A stretch of 64,000 nt of DNA from Bacteroidales bacterium (GTDB lineage: Bacteria > Bacteroidota > Bacteroidia > Bacteroidales > UBA932), in contig JAGBAO010000008.1 in NCBI GenBank assembly GCA_017938925.1, positions 238,499 through 302,498 of the forward strand, in the 5' to 3' direction. The notes beneath the pieces were generated by a model, which did not search any database, was not told where the DNA came from, and worked only from the letters and a program-made list of their open reading frames with translations. Shown here piece after piece: positions 53,954 through 63,145 of this stretch. The position numbers were made by a program, and so were the translations under genes. Each line of letters starts with the position of its first letter. Positions within the stretch are counted from its first letter, which is position 1.

Positions 53954-54043
53954 CGATAGACAGGCAGCCCTGCGCCAAGACGCAGAACCACCTATCGCCC
54001 TATCGGTCTATAATTTGTCGGAATTCTGGGTTGTGACGATAGG
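53954..54043. repeat. Cluster of CTATCG/CGATAG motifs with alternative pairings
   Basis: CGATAG at 53954-53959, CCTATCG at 53991-53997 and 53999-54005, and CGATAGG at 54037-54043 can pair with each other in several exclusive ways. One example is ACCGATAG with CTATCGGT; another is CCCTATCG with CGATAGGG. A further stem, TGGCGCAGG (53909-53917) with CCTGCGCCA (53969-53977), encloses part of it. The half-site equals the core of the 32-bp palindrome at 53165-53196. Together with the small ORF this fills the 53787-54144 gap. Confidence 0.5.
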
Positions 54044-54144
54044 GAACAGTATGTATTTTATAATGAATGCAATATCACTGACGCAAAGATAATAATAATC
54101 AGAAAATAATCAGTACCTTGCATTATATTTCAGAACTGTACTTT

Positions 54145-55782
54145 ATGAAGAGACTGTTTGCCTTCGCTGTCACCATTATTCTTTTCGTTTCATGCAATTC
54201 AAGTCATGTCGAGAATCTGCTCAATGATGTGGAAACATATATCTCAGAGCGTCCAGACAGCGCTCTTGCCGTTCTGGATTCGATCGATAGAGATCTGCTG
54301 ACCGCTAGAAAGCTCCGCTCTCACCATGCCCTCCTCCATGCAATGGCATTGGATAAAAACTACATTGATGTATCGGATGACTCTCTTGCCTTGACAGCAC
54401 TTGATTATTATGACAGTCGTGGAGACAGGAAGTACAAAGCCAGATCCCTCTACTATCTCGGCCTTTCTTACTACTATAGTCAGGAATATGACAAGGCCAT
54501 AATAGAATTCACAAAGGCAGAAGAAGTAGCCCAGAAACACGACAGTCTCTATTGGGGAATGACCAAAGTTGCTCAGGCAGATACTTATGGAAAAACATAT
54601 AATGATATTGAAGAATTAAAGAGTCTGCAGGAAGCATATGAGATTTTTGATAAGTTAAAAAGTGAATATTATATACAAGTAGCAAAATTAAGACTGGCAG
54701 TAGTATTGTGTGATGTGGGTAATATTTTTGAAGCAGATACTCTACTGGATGCATTGATTGATTCGGATATGACAAATAAAATAGTCAAACAGAGAGCATT
54801 GTTCGCATCAGCGTATATAAAAACAGTTTCTCATAAAGATTATTACGCTTCAGCTGAAAAATATGATCGTATATGTGAGGAGTATGATGAGTACTCGTTC
54901 GAGATTAGAGATTACTGGGCATGGGCATATTCCTTAAACAATATTGGACGTCATGAAGAATCAAAACAAATGGTCAGTCAATTACAGGAGATTGATACTT
55001 CAATTATTTCGTCATACTGGATGTATGTCTTTGCAAAAGATAGGTCTGATTATGAATCAGCTCTCTATTATCTTGAAAAAACCTCAGAACAGAACGAAAA
55101 GGAGGTTATAAGTGCGTTAAGAAATGAATTATCTGTGCGTCAGAGTGAATATTATGAAACAAAATCAGAACTTGTCTCCTATATGGTGCGCAACAGAACA
55201 ATGACATTGGTGGGTGTAATAGTTTTTTCAATAATAATAATTGGATATATAATTAATGACTATAAAAGGTATACGAAAAAGCAGCAACACGAAAAGGAAC
55301 GATACATGGAATATATTGCGGAAATAACACGTCAATTAGATGACATTAAGAAAGAAGGAGGTTATTCTCTGAAACGTAAATACATTGAACTTTATAAATC
55401 TAAATTTGAAGTGTTGAGGTCTTTGTCAGATCAGTATTTACAGATAGAAAATAGAATGGATGCAGATAAATTGATGTATAGAAAGGTTACTTCATTAGTG
55501 GACGAAATCCGTAGTGATGAGGAACATCGTGTGAGATTTGAAGCAGTGCTTAATAACGACCTGGATGATATTATGACCAAACTTCGTACTGAACTGCCAA
55601 AGTTAAAAGAAATAGATTATGCAATATTCAGTTATTGGATAGCAGGTTTTGATGCTACAACTATCTCCCGACTTCTTGATACGTCTCTCAATGTTGTGTA
55701 CATCAGGAAGACCCGTATAAAGCAGCATATTAAAGACAAGATTCCGGAACATATGGATCAATTCCTTGAGATGATTTCCTAA
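54145..55782 (+). CDS. TPR / transmembrane / coiled-coil / LuxR-like HTH regulator
   Basis: The 545-residue protein begins with a lipobox-like signal (MKRLFAFAVTIILFVSC). Periplasmic TPR repeats follow (about 20-345, ARSLYYLGLSYYYSQEYDKAIIEFTKA). A membrane helix (TLVGVIVFSIIIIGYIIND, about 362-380), a charged coiled coil and a C-terminal helical region with an HTH-like end (YWIAGFDATTISRLLDTSLNVVYIRKTRIKQHI) complete it. This layout is a known Bacteroidales regulator type in which sensing and DNA binding are on opposite sides of the membrane. It is AT-rich: 16 of 60 bases are G+C at 54601-54660 by hand count. The ATG at 54145 is chosen for its signal peptide. Confidence 0.82.
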   Translation: MKRLFAFAVTIILFVSCNSSHVENLLNDVETYISERPDSALAVLDSIDRDLLTARKLRSHHALLHAMALDKNYIDVSDDSLALTALDYYDSRGDRKYKARSLYYLGLSYYYSQEYDKAIIEFTKAEEVAQKHDSLYWGMTKVAQADTYGKTYNDIEELKSLQEAYEIFDKLKSEYYIQVAKLRLAVVLCDVGNIFEADTLLDALIDSDMTNKIVKQRALFASAYIKTVSHKDYYASAEKYDRICEEYDEYSFEIRDYWAWAYSLNNIGRHEESKQMVSQLQEIDTSIISSYWMYVFAKDRSDYESALYYLEKTSEQNEKEVISALRNELSVRQSEYYETKSELVSYMVRNRTMTLVGVIVFSIIIIGYIINDYKRYTKKQQHEKERYMEYIAEITRQLDDIKKEGGYSLKRKYIELYKSKFEVLRSLSDQYLQIENRMDADKLMYRKVTSLVDEIRSDEEHRVRFEAVLNNDLDDIMTKLRTELPKLKEIDYAIFSYWIAGFDATTISRLLDTSLNVVYIRKTRIKQHIKDKIPEHMDQFLEMIS

Positions 55783-55829
55783 AAAGGTCTCTTTCTAGCA
55801 TCATAAAAATACCTTTGATTATCAAATAG

Positions 55830-55870
55830 TTACAAAAAGTGAAAGAAATATTTTCTTTCACTTTTTGTAA
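55830..55870 (+). terminator. Long inverted repeat after the TPR regulator
   Basis: A perfect 19-bp stem (55830-55848 with 55852-55870, arm TTACAAAAAGTGAAAGAAA) has a 3-base loop. It probably acts as a terminator, though T residues after it are interrupted. Confidence 0.7.
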
Positions 55871-55962
55871 TTTGTTGAATATTAATAGATTATATTTACA
55901 AAAATTCTTTTTTTGAAAGACGAAATATTGTCGGTTTTAACAACGTTTCGTTATACTCATAA

Positions 55963-55970
55963 TACCTTTG
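55963..55970 (+). promoter_or_regulatory. -7 promoter box for the small barrel protein
   Basis: TACCTTTG matches TAnnTTTG, 26 bp before the start codon. No clear -33 TTTG is at the right distance, which may mean an activator is needed. Confidence 0.5.
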
Positions 55971-55996
55971 CGTCGAATCATTAAACCAAATCTATT

Positions 55997-56464
55997 ATGA
56001 GAAATTTTATTGCAATTGTTGCTGTGATAGTATTTTCTGTAGTCACTGCTACGGGGGTGTCTGCTGAGGAGAAGGGAAATGCTTTAGCGGAGAAGGGATA
56101 TGTCGGTAATGTGGGAATGAGTGTTACACCATGTCTTGGACTGGGGGCAGATATCACAACGTCTCATGGATATAGTTTTGGTAATGGTCTATGGATGGGT
56201 GGCGGACTTGGAATATCATTTACTTCTGATTATGGCATTTTCGTACCGGTATTTACAGAGGTTAAATATACATTCATGAAGAATGATAAGGTTTCTCCGT
56301 TTTTAGATTGCAGACTCGGATGTATGACAGACCTGGATAAAACATTTATGACATGCACTCCTGGATTTGGAGTTGATATAAATCGTTTTTCAATATTTAC
56401 TTCTGCGAGTCTTTGGACAGGGGGAATGAAGACATTCAATATAGGATTCAACTGGAATTTTTGA
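55997..56464 (+). CDS. Small predicted outer membrane beta-barrel protein
   Basis: The 155 residues have a signal peptide (FIAIVAVIVFSVVTATGVSA) and about eight short amphipathic strands rich in Gly and aromatics (SFGNGLWMGGGLGISFTSDYGIFVPVFTEVKYTF). It ends in the aromatic NIGFNWNF expected of a barrel C terminus. No enzyme motif is seen. It follows the TPR regulator and ends 4 bp before the right 127-bp repeat. It may be a target of that regulator (inference). Confidence 0.72.
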   Translation: MRNFIAIVAVIVFSVVTATGVSAEEKGNALAEKGYVGNVGMSVTPCLGLGADITTSHGYSFGNGLWMGGGLGISFTSDYGIFVPVFTEVKYTFMKNDKVSPFLDCRLGCMTDLDKTFMTCTPGFGVDINRFSIFTSASLWTGGMKTFNIGFNWNF

Positions 56465-56468
56465 TAAA

Positions 56469-56594
56469 CGGGTAGCATCCCGAACAAAAACATACTGAAA
56501 CTGCCCGCGATACCATCTTTCTGGGGGTCGCGGGCAGTTTTCCTGTAAAAGTGCGCGGGATGGGATGCCTCAGGCGAGGACTGAGGAGAGCCAG
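56469..56594. repeat. 127-bp direct repeat, right copy, overlapping the CpXC gene end
   Basis: Contains the same 13-bp terminator hairpin (56498-56510 with 56528-56540) as 52666-52792. It extends across the CpXC stop (56570-56572) into its last codons. As the gene is intact here, this is probably the original copy. The hairpin can end both the barrel gene and the convergent CpXC gene. Confidence 0.85.
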
Positions 56595-57232
56595 TCGGCG
56601 TCCACTTTGGCGAAACCTTCTTCTGGGCGGACCTGCGGGTTGCGCTCAAGGATTCCGGCGCAGTCCTGATAGACGTTCCAGCCTATGTTAACTCCCAGCA
56701 TCTGGCCGTCCAGGGCATACATGAAGGTCAGGATGCGCTCGTCACCTTCGCCTTCCGAGCGGTAGAAATGGAAGTTGCTTGCCAGAAATTCCTCCTTCTG
56801 CTCTGCTGCCACGCTCTTCTGAACCATTTCCAGCTTAGTGACATATTTACACATTTCCAGCACCACGTCGTCCAGTCCGGCATCGCTGATCAGAACCTTC
56901 TCCATCAGGGATCCCATGTCGTTCACACGGCGCAGGGTATAGCCTCCCATCGCCTTTGTGTGCATGGTTATGGCCTTCATCTGACTTTCTGAGATTTCTC
57001 CTGCCGGAATCAGCCACACCATCAGTCTGGCAGCCGGGTCGTGGTATAGGGTTTCATATTTTGCAAGGTTCATCTGGCCGCAGTGAGGGCATTCCCACAG
57101 GAACAGCGACCCGTCTTTCACCTTTGGCTTGAGTTCGGGATTTTCGGATATGTTGATGCTGCGGTACACGATGACTTTGTGCTGCTGTCCGCATTTGCTG
57201 CATGGTGCAAGGGCTTCGTTGATTATTGACAT
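56570..57232 (-). CDS. CpXC domain protein
   Basis: The 220 residues open with zinc-ribbon-like pairs CSKCGQQH (residues 11-18) and CPHCGQMN (about 51-58), the CpXC arrangement. They end with a small acidic C-terminal region. No signal peptide or membrane segment is seen, so it should be cytoplasmic. The biochemical role of CpXC proteins is not known to me. It starts 10 bp after the stop of the large surface-protein gene and is probably cotranscribed with it. Its last codons lie in the right 127-bp repeat. Confidence 0.8.
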   Translation of the reverse strand: MSIINEALAPCSKCGQQHKVIVYRSINISENPELKPKVKDGSLFLWECPHCGQMNLAKYETLYHDPAARLMVWLIPAGEISESQMKAITMHTKAMGGYTLRRVNDMGSLMEKVLISDAGLDDVVLEMCKYVTKLEMVQKSVAAEQKEEFLASNFHFYRSEGEGDERILTFMYALDGQMLGVNIGWNVYQDCAGILERNPQVRPEEGFAKVDADWLSSVLA

Positions 57233-57242
57233 ATTATGGATT

Positions 57243-60200
57243 CTAGAATGTTACGTTGAAGGTAGGACCGACGAAATGGTGGTCCAGGTTGAGGCCGGCT
57301 GCATTCAGGGAGTCGAATGAGCGTCCTCCGTTGTATGAGTATGTCACTCCGACCGAGCATGGCCAGCCGAGCCACAGGATGCTGTTCAGGTCTATCGTGA
57401 GGTCACATCCGGCAGAGTAGAGCTGGTGGGTTCCGGAGAACGGTCTGCTTCCGGCGAACATGTAGTCGAAATGAGGTGTGACCACAAGTCTCTTTACATA
57501 GAAGAATCCTCCCAGGATGCCCCAGTCACCGACATAGACCGGGATTCCATAGTCGGCGGTCAGCTTTGTCATCGAATTGCTTCTGACCGAAAGCCAGCTG
57601 AGAAGTTCCACGTTTTCACTCAGTCCTCGTGGCAGTGTGTTGACCAAGGCCTGGTTGAAATATGCCCTGTTGCTGAGCGACTGCTGGAGCATGGCTGTGA
57701 GTTTCAGTCCCTGCACAGAAACCACTCCCGGTACATATCCGTAGAGGTATGCATACCCCATAGGCGAAAGGATGTTCGAACTTTCAAGGCTTCCGGATGC
57801 CCCCACCTCAAGTCCGACTCCCCACTTAGGATATACGGCAGAGTTAGGTGTTCCCAGCATCGTATATGCCCTTACGGATCCTGTCAAACTGTGTCTGAAC
57901 CTGTTCTTTCCGTCGATGTAGTGCGAGAACACGGGATTTCCGGCAAAACTTCCTTTGGCAGAATCGTAGCTTAACACCGTGATTCCGGTGTTGAACATGT
58001 CGTTGCTGATGCGGTAGCCAAGCTGAGGAATGACCCCTTTGAACCATCCTCCGCTCGAGAAGTTGAAAGGTATATAAGCCTTTATGTTTCCTTCCACATA
58101 CGGACAATCAAGTTCCATGCTGGACAGTCCGATGCTGGCGCTTCCATCCTGCTCGTATGCCTTCAGGAAATACTGACGTGCTCCCCTGTCATTTATGTCG
58201 AAAGAGAATTCAAACACGGGATAAAGTCCTGAATACGTGAATTTTGCATGTCCGGAATGCCTCCATTTCGAGCGGTTGTAAGGGTCCTTGTGTGCAGAAT
58301 ATCCGAATTCTCCCACTCCTGTGGAGAGTCTGTTCTGCATGATGCCGCTGACTCCGAGCGATGCAGCCTGATATATCCTGTCGAAGGACATGTTCATGAT
58401 GTTGTTGACGCTGACATATACCGGAGCCCATGAGTGCAGGTTGAACATATGTGCAGCCTTGCGGTATCTCTTCGGGGCAGAAATATATATGCTGTCCTGC
58501 TGCGGAACAGCGCACTCATATCCTTCCAGGCGTGCGATCCTGCTCTCCTGTTCCGCCAGTCTGTCTGCGAGTTCATAGCTGTGGATATCCTCGAACTTAA
58601 CTTCACGGTTCAGAAGTGAATCCGCGCAGACGCGGCTCAGCTGCAGTCCCTTGAGTGTGGGTGCGGAAAAATAAAGATATTCTCCGTCGGTGCTGTATGC
58701 AAAATCCGAGGCACCGTATCTTGTGCTGGTCTTTTGGACAAGGCGTGAATCTGATGGAGAGAAATGATATAGTTCGTTTACCCCTGTCCTGTCACAGGTG
58801 AACATGAGCTGGTCTGCTATGCTCTGGAAATCCTTGATCTTCACTGGCTGAGGAGCGAGCGTCTCCGTCCATCCTCCCTCAGCGAGACCTTCAGGTGCAT
58901 TGATGGAATATATTCCGAATCCCCCTTCGGAAACGGCGGTTGCATAGAGCCTGCTGCCAATCCATGCGGTCTCCACGATCTGAAGGCTGTCGGGAGCATC
59001 GACGGAAGACAGGACCTTTCCGTTATGGCCGGCCAGTATGCTCAGAGCCGTCTTTCCGTCCACTCTGTACTCGGAGACTGCGATGTATGAATCTCCGGAG
59101 GCAGGTGCCGGGTTGTTAAGGAGCCCCGTATTTTTGAGTGTCCTCTTGCGACGCTGCCCGCTCTCCATATATCTGATCTTCGAATCCGTCTTCATTGACC
59201 ATCTTTCGTCCGGGATGTCTTCACTCCAGTAGATGCGGCCGAAATAGTCTGACCACTGGAGCCTGCCGGTGCCGTGTGAGAAACGTGAGACGAAATGCTC
59301 CCGGCCCTCTTTGTCTATCCGCACGAGAACCGGGGTGTTGAGGTATCCGCTCTTCACGGAATAGATGTCATCCCCGACGACAAGATTGTCCTTGTAGTCC
59401 GTGTAGAGGCGAGGCTCCGGCAGGACAGACTCGAATGTCATGAACGGTGCACGAAGACTGTCCTCCTTCTGCCACTGCTCGTTCATGTCGTGGCAGATTT
59501 CAGTGAACATCTTGCTGAGGCTTTTTCCGCTTTTCTGCTTTGATACAGTCTGGAATGCAGTCAGATCCCATATCTTGCGAGAAGCCCTGTCGTAGCTCTC
59601 GTACATGTACATCGGACAGTTGTACTTGGTACGCAGATTTCCGACCGTCATATATCCAAGGGCATAGTGGTTGGGATAGTAGTTCCTCTGGGATCCGTAG
59701 AGCCATTTGTTCCAGTTCCTGAAATCCCCGTTATCGAAGGCAATCCGGTAGTAGTTCAGGAAGTCTGCAGTCCTTCCGCGACCCGACCTTGTCAGTGCTG
59801 TTTCGGCCACAACTGCGTCACCTTCAATGAAATACATTCCGGGATATACCAGAGACACAAGGATGTTCCACATCTGCCCGAACACATACCCGAAAGGCCT
59901 CTGGGCCCTGGTCATTCCGAACTGCATCTGGGTCACATGACGGGATTCATGGACTGCAAGCATAGTGGACCATGGCATAGGGTCAACGTCGTGTGCGGAA
60001 GGCAGGGTGAAGAGGTCCATCCTCTTCGGGGCCCATGCCACAGAGCCGTTGGAGCCGTTGTATGTGTGAAGGACCACAGGCATGAGCCTGCCGTCACCTT
60101 CTCCTGTCACATAACCGGTCGTGCGGGATACGGGAATCTTGAACTTTTCAAGTTTTCTGGCATAGACATGGGCCAGCGAATCGCTCTCGGCGGGATATAT

Positions 60201-60335
60201 GACCCTGTAACTGTCCGTGTCTATGTAGTTCCATCTCAGCTTTCCCGGATCGTCGCCGGTCACATAGAACTGTGCCGAGGCAACTACGGGGAGAATAAGG
60301 AAAGTAAATATGAATATGAGTTGCTTGAATTTCAT
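57243..60335 (-). CDS. Large surface protein with HExxH metallopeptidase-like domain, beta-propeller-like region and barrel
   Basis: This 1030-residue protein has a signal peptide (FTFLILPVVASAQ). Residues 129-133 read HESRH, an HExxH zinc motif, and a possible third ligand is Glu171 in YFIEGDAVVAET, as in gluzincin-type peptidases. The middle (about 300-620) contains repeated WD/TolB-like strands (GRLQWSDYFGRIYWSE, DFAYSTDGEYLYFSAP). The last ~400 residues look like an outer membrane barrel ending DHHFVGPTFNVTF. Such TolB-like/M48-like chimeras occur in Bacteroidota, but a tested function is not known to me. Confidence 0.78.
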   Translation of the reverse strand: MKFKQLIFIFTFLILPVVASAQFYVTGDDPGKLRWNYIDTDSYRVIYPAESDSLAHVYARKLEKFKIPVSRTTGYVTGEGDGRLMPVVLHTYNGSNGSVAWAPKRMDLFTLPSAHDVDPMPWSTMLAVHESRHVTQMQFGMTRAQRPFGYVFGQMWNILVSLVYPGMYFIEGDAVVAETALTRSGRGRTADFLNYYRIAFDNGDFRNWNKWLYGSQRNYYPNHYALGYMTVGNLRTKYNCPMYMYESYDRASRKIWDLTAFQTVSKQKSGKSLSKMFTEICHDMNEQWQKEDSLRAPFMTFESVLPEPRLYTDYKDNLVVGDDIYSVKSGYLNTPVLVRIDKEGREHFVSRFSHGTGRLQWSDYFGRIYWSEDIPDERWSMKTDSKIRYMESGQRRKRTLKNTGLLNNPAPASGDSYIAVSEYRVDGKTALSILAGHNGKVLSSVDAPDSLQIVETAWIGSRLYATAVSEGGFGIYSINAPEGLAEGGWTETLAPQPVKIKDFQSIADQLMFTCDRTGVNELYHFSPSDSRLVQKTSTRYGASDFAYSTDGEYLYFSAPTLKGLQLSRVCADSLLNREVKFEDIHSYELADRLAEQESRIARLEGYECAVPQQDSIYISAPKRYRKAAHMFNLHSWAPVYVSVNNIMNMSFDRIYQAASLGVSGIMQNRLSTGVGEFGYSAHKDPYNRSKWRHSGHAKFTYSGLYPVFEFSFDINDRGARQYFLKAYEQDGSASIGLSSMELDCPYVEGNIKAYIPFNFSSGGWFKGVIPQLGYRISNDMFNTGITVLSYDSAKGSFAGNPVFSHYIDGKNRFRHSLTGSVRAYTMLGTPNSAVYPKWGVGLEVGASGSLESSNILSPMGYAYLYGYVPGVVSVQGLKLTAMLQQSLSNRAYFNQALVNTLPRGLSENVELLSWLSVRSNSMTKLTADYGIPVYVGDWGILGGFFYVKRLVVTPHFDYMFAGSRPFSGTHQLYSAGCDLTIDLNSILWLGWPCSVGVTYSYNGGRSFDSLNAAGLNLDHHFVGPTFNVTF

Positions 60336-60357
60336 TTTAAATATGCTATAGCGGTCG

Positions 60358-60384
60358 CAAATCTAATATTTTTTTATATTTTTG
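60358..60384. promoter_or_regulatory. Divergent -7 boxes for the surface-protein and Na/Pi genes
   Basis: Minus strand: TAGATTTG at 60358-60365, 23 bp before the surface-protein start. Plus strand: TATTTTTG at 60377-60384, 52 bp before the transporter start. The two boxes are 11 bp apart. Confidence 0.45.
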
Positions 60385-60435
60385 CGACTTATTCGCCTGA
60401 TTTATTATCCAGTCAGACTAACATTTCAGAACTTT

Positions 60436-62199
60436 ATGACAACTATCCTTAACGTCCTTTCCGTTCTTGGTGGACTCGCAATGTTCCTCTACGGAATGGC
60501 GCTCATGAGTGAAGGTCTTCAGAAATCTGCAGGAGACCGTCTTAGGGCCTTCATGGCAAAAATGACTTCCAATGCATTCAAGCGTGTGTGCACCGGAACC
60601 CTGGTGACCTGTCTCGTGCAGTCGTCTTCAGCGACTACCATCATGGTAGTGAGCTTCGTGAATGCCGGACTCCTTACTCTCGGAAACGCCATAGGCGTGA
60701 TCATGGGAGCGAACATCGGAACCACCCTCACTGCATGGATCACTTCGCTCGGATTCTCGGTCAACATCGCTCTCTTCGCGGTGCCTATGATGGCCTTCGG
60801 CTATCTCATGCACTGCTCCAAGAAGGCTTCGCTCAAGAACATCGGCCAGTTCCTCATGGGATTTGCAGTCATGTATGTGGGTCTGACATTCATGAAGGAT
60901 TGCTCTAACGCCATCCTCGGGGACTACCAGACAGGAATGATGAACTTCTTCGGAAGCATCAACGGTTTCGGATTCGGTTCAGTCATTCTCTTCCTGATCG
61001 CAGGTGCGGTGCTCACTATCGTCCTCCAGGCTTCAAGTGCGACAATGGCCATCACCATGCTCCTTGCGGCTTCCGGCCTGATAGACTTCAAGCTTGCCGT
61101 TGCGATGGTGCTCGGAGAGAACATAGGAACAACGATCACAGCGAACATAGCAGCTGCGGTAGCCAACACATCAGCAAAGAGGGCGGCGCGTGCACACACC
61201 ATATTCAATGTCATCGGAGTAATCTGGGTTCTTGCGCTGTTCGGACCGATCGTCAAGCTTATCTGCATCGTCATGGAGTCCATCAACTTCTACAACCCGA
61301 TGGAAGCCAGCTCGCAGCTTGCTGCAATAGCAAACGGAAAAGTTGAGGCCGATGCAGCGATGATCGAGATGTACAAGAATTCCCTGCTTTACGGAATCGC
61401 AATGCTTCACACCCTCTTCAACGTGACCAACACCCTCGTTCTGATCTGGTTCACGCCTCTCATCGAGAAGGCCGTTGTCTGGCTGGTGAAGGAGCCGAAG
61501 GGCGAGACAGAGGTGTTCAGACTCAAGTATATCTCAGGTGGTCCTCTTTCTACGGCAGAGCTCTCAATTGCAGAGGCGCAGCAGGAAATCGTGCACTTTG
61601 CCGAGATCTGCAACAAGGGATTCGGTTATGTGCGTGCGGCAATAAATGAGACAAATCCGGAGAATTTCGATAAGATCAATGACAACCTCATCAAGTACGA
61701 GGAGATCACAGACAGGATAGAATATGAGATTGCAACATATCTTAACGAAGTGTCGAAGGGTCACCTCAGCGAGGAATCAAAGGCTACTATCAAGTCTCTG
61801 TACAAGATCATCGGCGAAATGGAGTCGCTCGGAGACTCAGGCGAGGCGATAGGACGCATCCTCAAGAGAAGGAATGTCCATGGAAAGGTATTCGACAAGT
61901 CGCTCCTTGACCGTCTCAACAGGATGGCTGATCTCGTTCAGAGGGGATATGACGTGATGATCGAGAATCTCAAGACCGAGCATCTCAAGGACATCTCCAA
62001 TGCTCAGAACTGCGAGTACAACATCAACGAGTGCCGCAATCACCTCAGGGAGGAGCATATAGTGAATATCGAGAGCGACAGCTACAACTACCTTACAGGT
62101 GTGTACTATATGGACGTTCTCTCTGAAATGGAGAAGATCGGAGACTTCCTTATCAACATATCTCAGGCAGCAGCCGGAAAATATGAGTATGAGAATTAG
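60436..62199 (+). CDS. Na+/phosphate cotransporter family protein with PhoU-like tail
   Basis: The 587-residue inner-membrane protein has two inverted repeats of the NptA/PNaS family: LVQSSSATTIMVVSFVNAGLL (first QSSS motif) and IVLQASSATMAITMLLAASG (second). Both come with GANIGTTLTAWI and GENIGTTITANI. A C-terminal ~190-residue PhoU-like helical domain follows. It imports phosphate with sodium. Eighteen in-frame codons before the ATG lack family character and are excluded. Its 3' end overlaps the start of the next lipoprotein gene. Confidence 0.93.
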   Translation: MTTILNVLSVLGGLAMFLYGMALMSEGLQKSAGDRLRAFMAKMTSNAFKRVCTGTLVTCLVQSSSATTIMVVSFVNAGLLTLGNAIGVIMGANIGTTLTAWITSLGFSVNIALFAVPMMAFGYLMHCSKKASLKNIGQFLMGFAVMYVGLTFMKDCSNAILGDYQTGMMNFFGSINGFGFGSVILFLIAGAVLTIVLQASSATMAITMLLAASGLIDFKLAVAMVLGENIGTTITANIAAAVANTSAKRAARAHTIFNVIGVIWVLALFGPIVKLICIVMESINFYNPMEASSQLAAIANGKVEADAAMIEMYKNSLLYGIAMLHTLFNVTNTLVLIWFTPLIEKAVVWLVKEPKGETEVFRLKYISGGPLSTAELSIAEAQQEIVHFAEICNKGFGYVRAAINETNPENFDKINDNLIKYEEITDRIEYEIATYLNEVSKGHLSEESKATIKSLYKIIGEMESLGDSGEAIGRILKRRNVHGKVFDKSLLDRLNRMADLVQRGYDVMIENLKTEHLKDISNAQNCEYNINECRNHLREEHIVNIESDSYNYLTGVYYMDVLSEMEKIGDFLINISQAAAGKYEYEN

Positions 62200-63142
62200 T
62201 TCATTAATGGCAGCAGTTTCAGCGGTGCTTATAGTCGCTGGATGCGGACAGAGAAAGGCAGAGCAGTTTCAGGCTCTGCCTTTTCCTGATGTGCTGCCTC
62301 CTGCAATGATGGAGGACCCTCAGGACAGGGCGGAATACATGGCTCAGAACATGTGGAACAGCCTGACGGACCCTTCGCGGACTTATCCTTGCGACAGCCT
62401 TCTGGTAAGCGGTGTCAGAAGGACAGATGTGGAGCAGAAGTTTGCGAACTGGACACAGGTGCTCGGAATGTCATCAAGACCTGTTGCAGAGAAGTCAGTG
62501 AGCAGGCTTTACGACAGGGCCCTGGCCTGCGAGAAGAAGGACACATCATCCAATGTGTTCGAAACCTTTGCATCCCTGGTGGATAAATATCTCTTTGACC
62601 CGAACTCTCCTCTGCGTGACGAGGACCTCTATGGAGCATATGCCTCACGCCTTGCCGCCTATGAGGGATATACGGAAGTTCAAAAGGAAAAATATGCCCG
62701 TGACGCGCGCCTGTGTGCCTTGAACAAGGTGGGAACGAAGGCTGCCGATTTCCGTTTTGCAGACCGCAGAGGCAAGATAAGGACTCTTTATGGGGTAGAG
62801 GCTCCATATACGCTTCTGTTCTTCAGCAACCCCGGATGCGAGGCCTGCATGAGCATCATCAATGTCCTTAAGGAAGATCCGCAGATCTCATCAATGATCT
62901 CTTCCGGCAGGCTGAAGGTGCTTAACATATACATCGACGAGGATCTGGATGCCTGGCGTTCATATATGCCTGTATATCCCGATGAGTGGTACAACGGCTT
63001 CGATCCGGACTTCGTGATCAGGAACGAGACGCTCTATAATGTCCGGGCCATTCCTTCGCTGTATCTGCTTGACAGTGATAAGACTGTGCTTTTGAAGGAT
63101 GCTCCGGAAAATCGGATGTTCGAATATTTATATGGTTTATAG
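62183..63142 (+). CDS. Thioredoxin-fold lipoprotein with DUF5106-like N-terminal part
   Basis: About 319 residues from the ATG at 62183 (a second ATG is two codons later), with a lipobox (AVLIVAGC). An alpha-helical N-terminal region of about 170 residues is followed by a thioredoxin fold (VGTKAADFRFADRRGKIRTLYG, YTLLFFSNPGCEACMSII with CxxC = CEAC, IPSLYLLDSDKTVLLKDA). It is probably a periplasmic TlpA-like thiol-disulfide protein. Its start overlaps the transporter gene by 17 bp and another thioredoxin-fold gene follows after 3 bp, so the three form an operon. Confidence 0.85.
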   Translation: MSMRISSLMAAVSAVLIVAGCGQRKAEQFQALPFPDVLPPAMMEDPQDRAEYMAQNMWNSLTDPSRTYPCDSLLVSGVRRTDVEQKFANWTQVLGMSSRPVAEKSVSRLYDRALACEKKDTSSNVFETFASLVDKYLFDPNSPLRDEDLYGAYASRLAAYEGYTEVQKEKYARDARLCALNKVGTKAADFRFADRRGKIRTLYGVEAPYTLLFFSNPGCEACMSIINVLKEDPQISSMISSGRLKVLNIYIDEDLDAWRSYMPVYPDEWYNGFDPDFVIRNETLYNVRAIPSLYLLDSDKTVLLKDAPENRMFEYLYGL

Positions 63143-63145
63143 AAT

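Noticed and set aside
53046-53978. A 310-codon open frame antisense to the KilA-N gene and the downstream region.
   Set aside because: The sense strand has a clear KilA-N domain. The antisense frame owes its length to codon usage and shows no domain.
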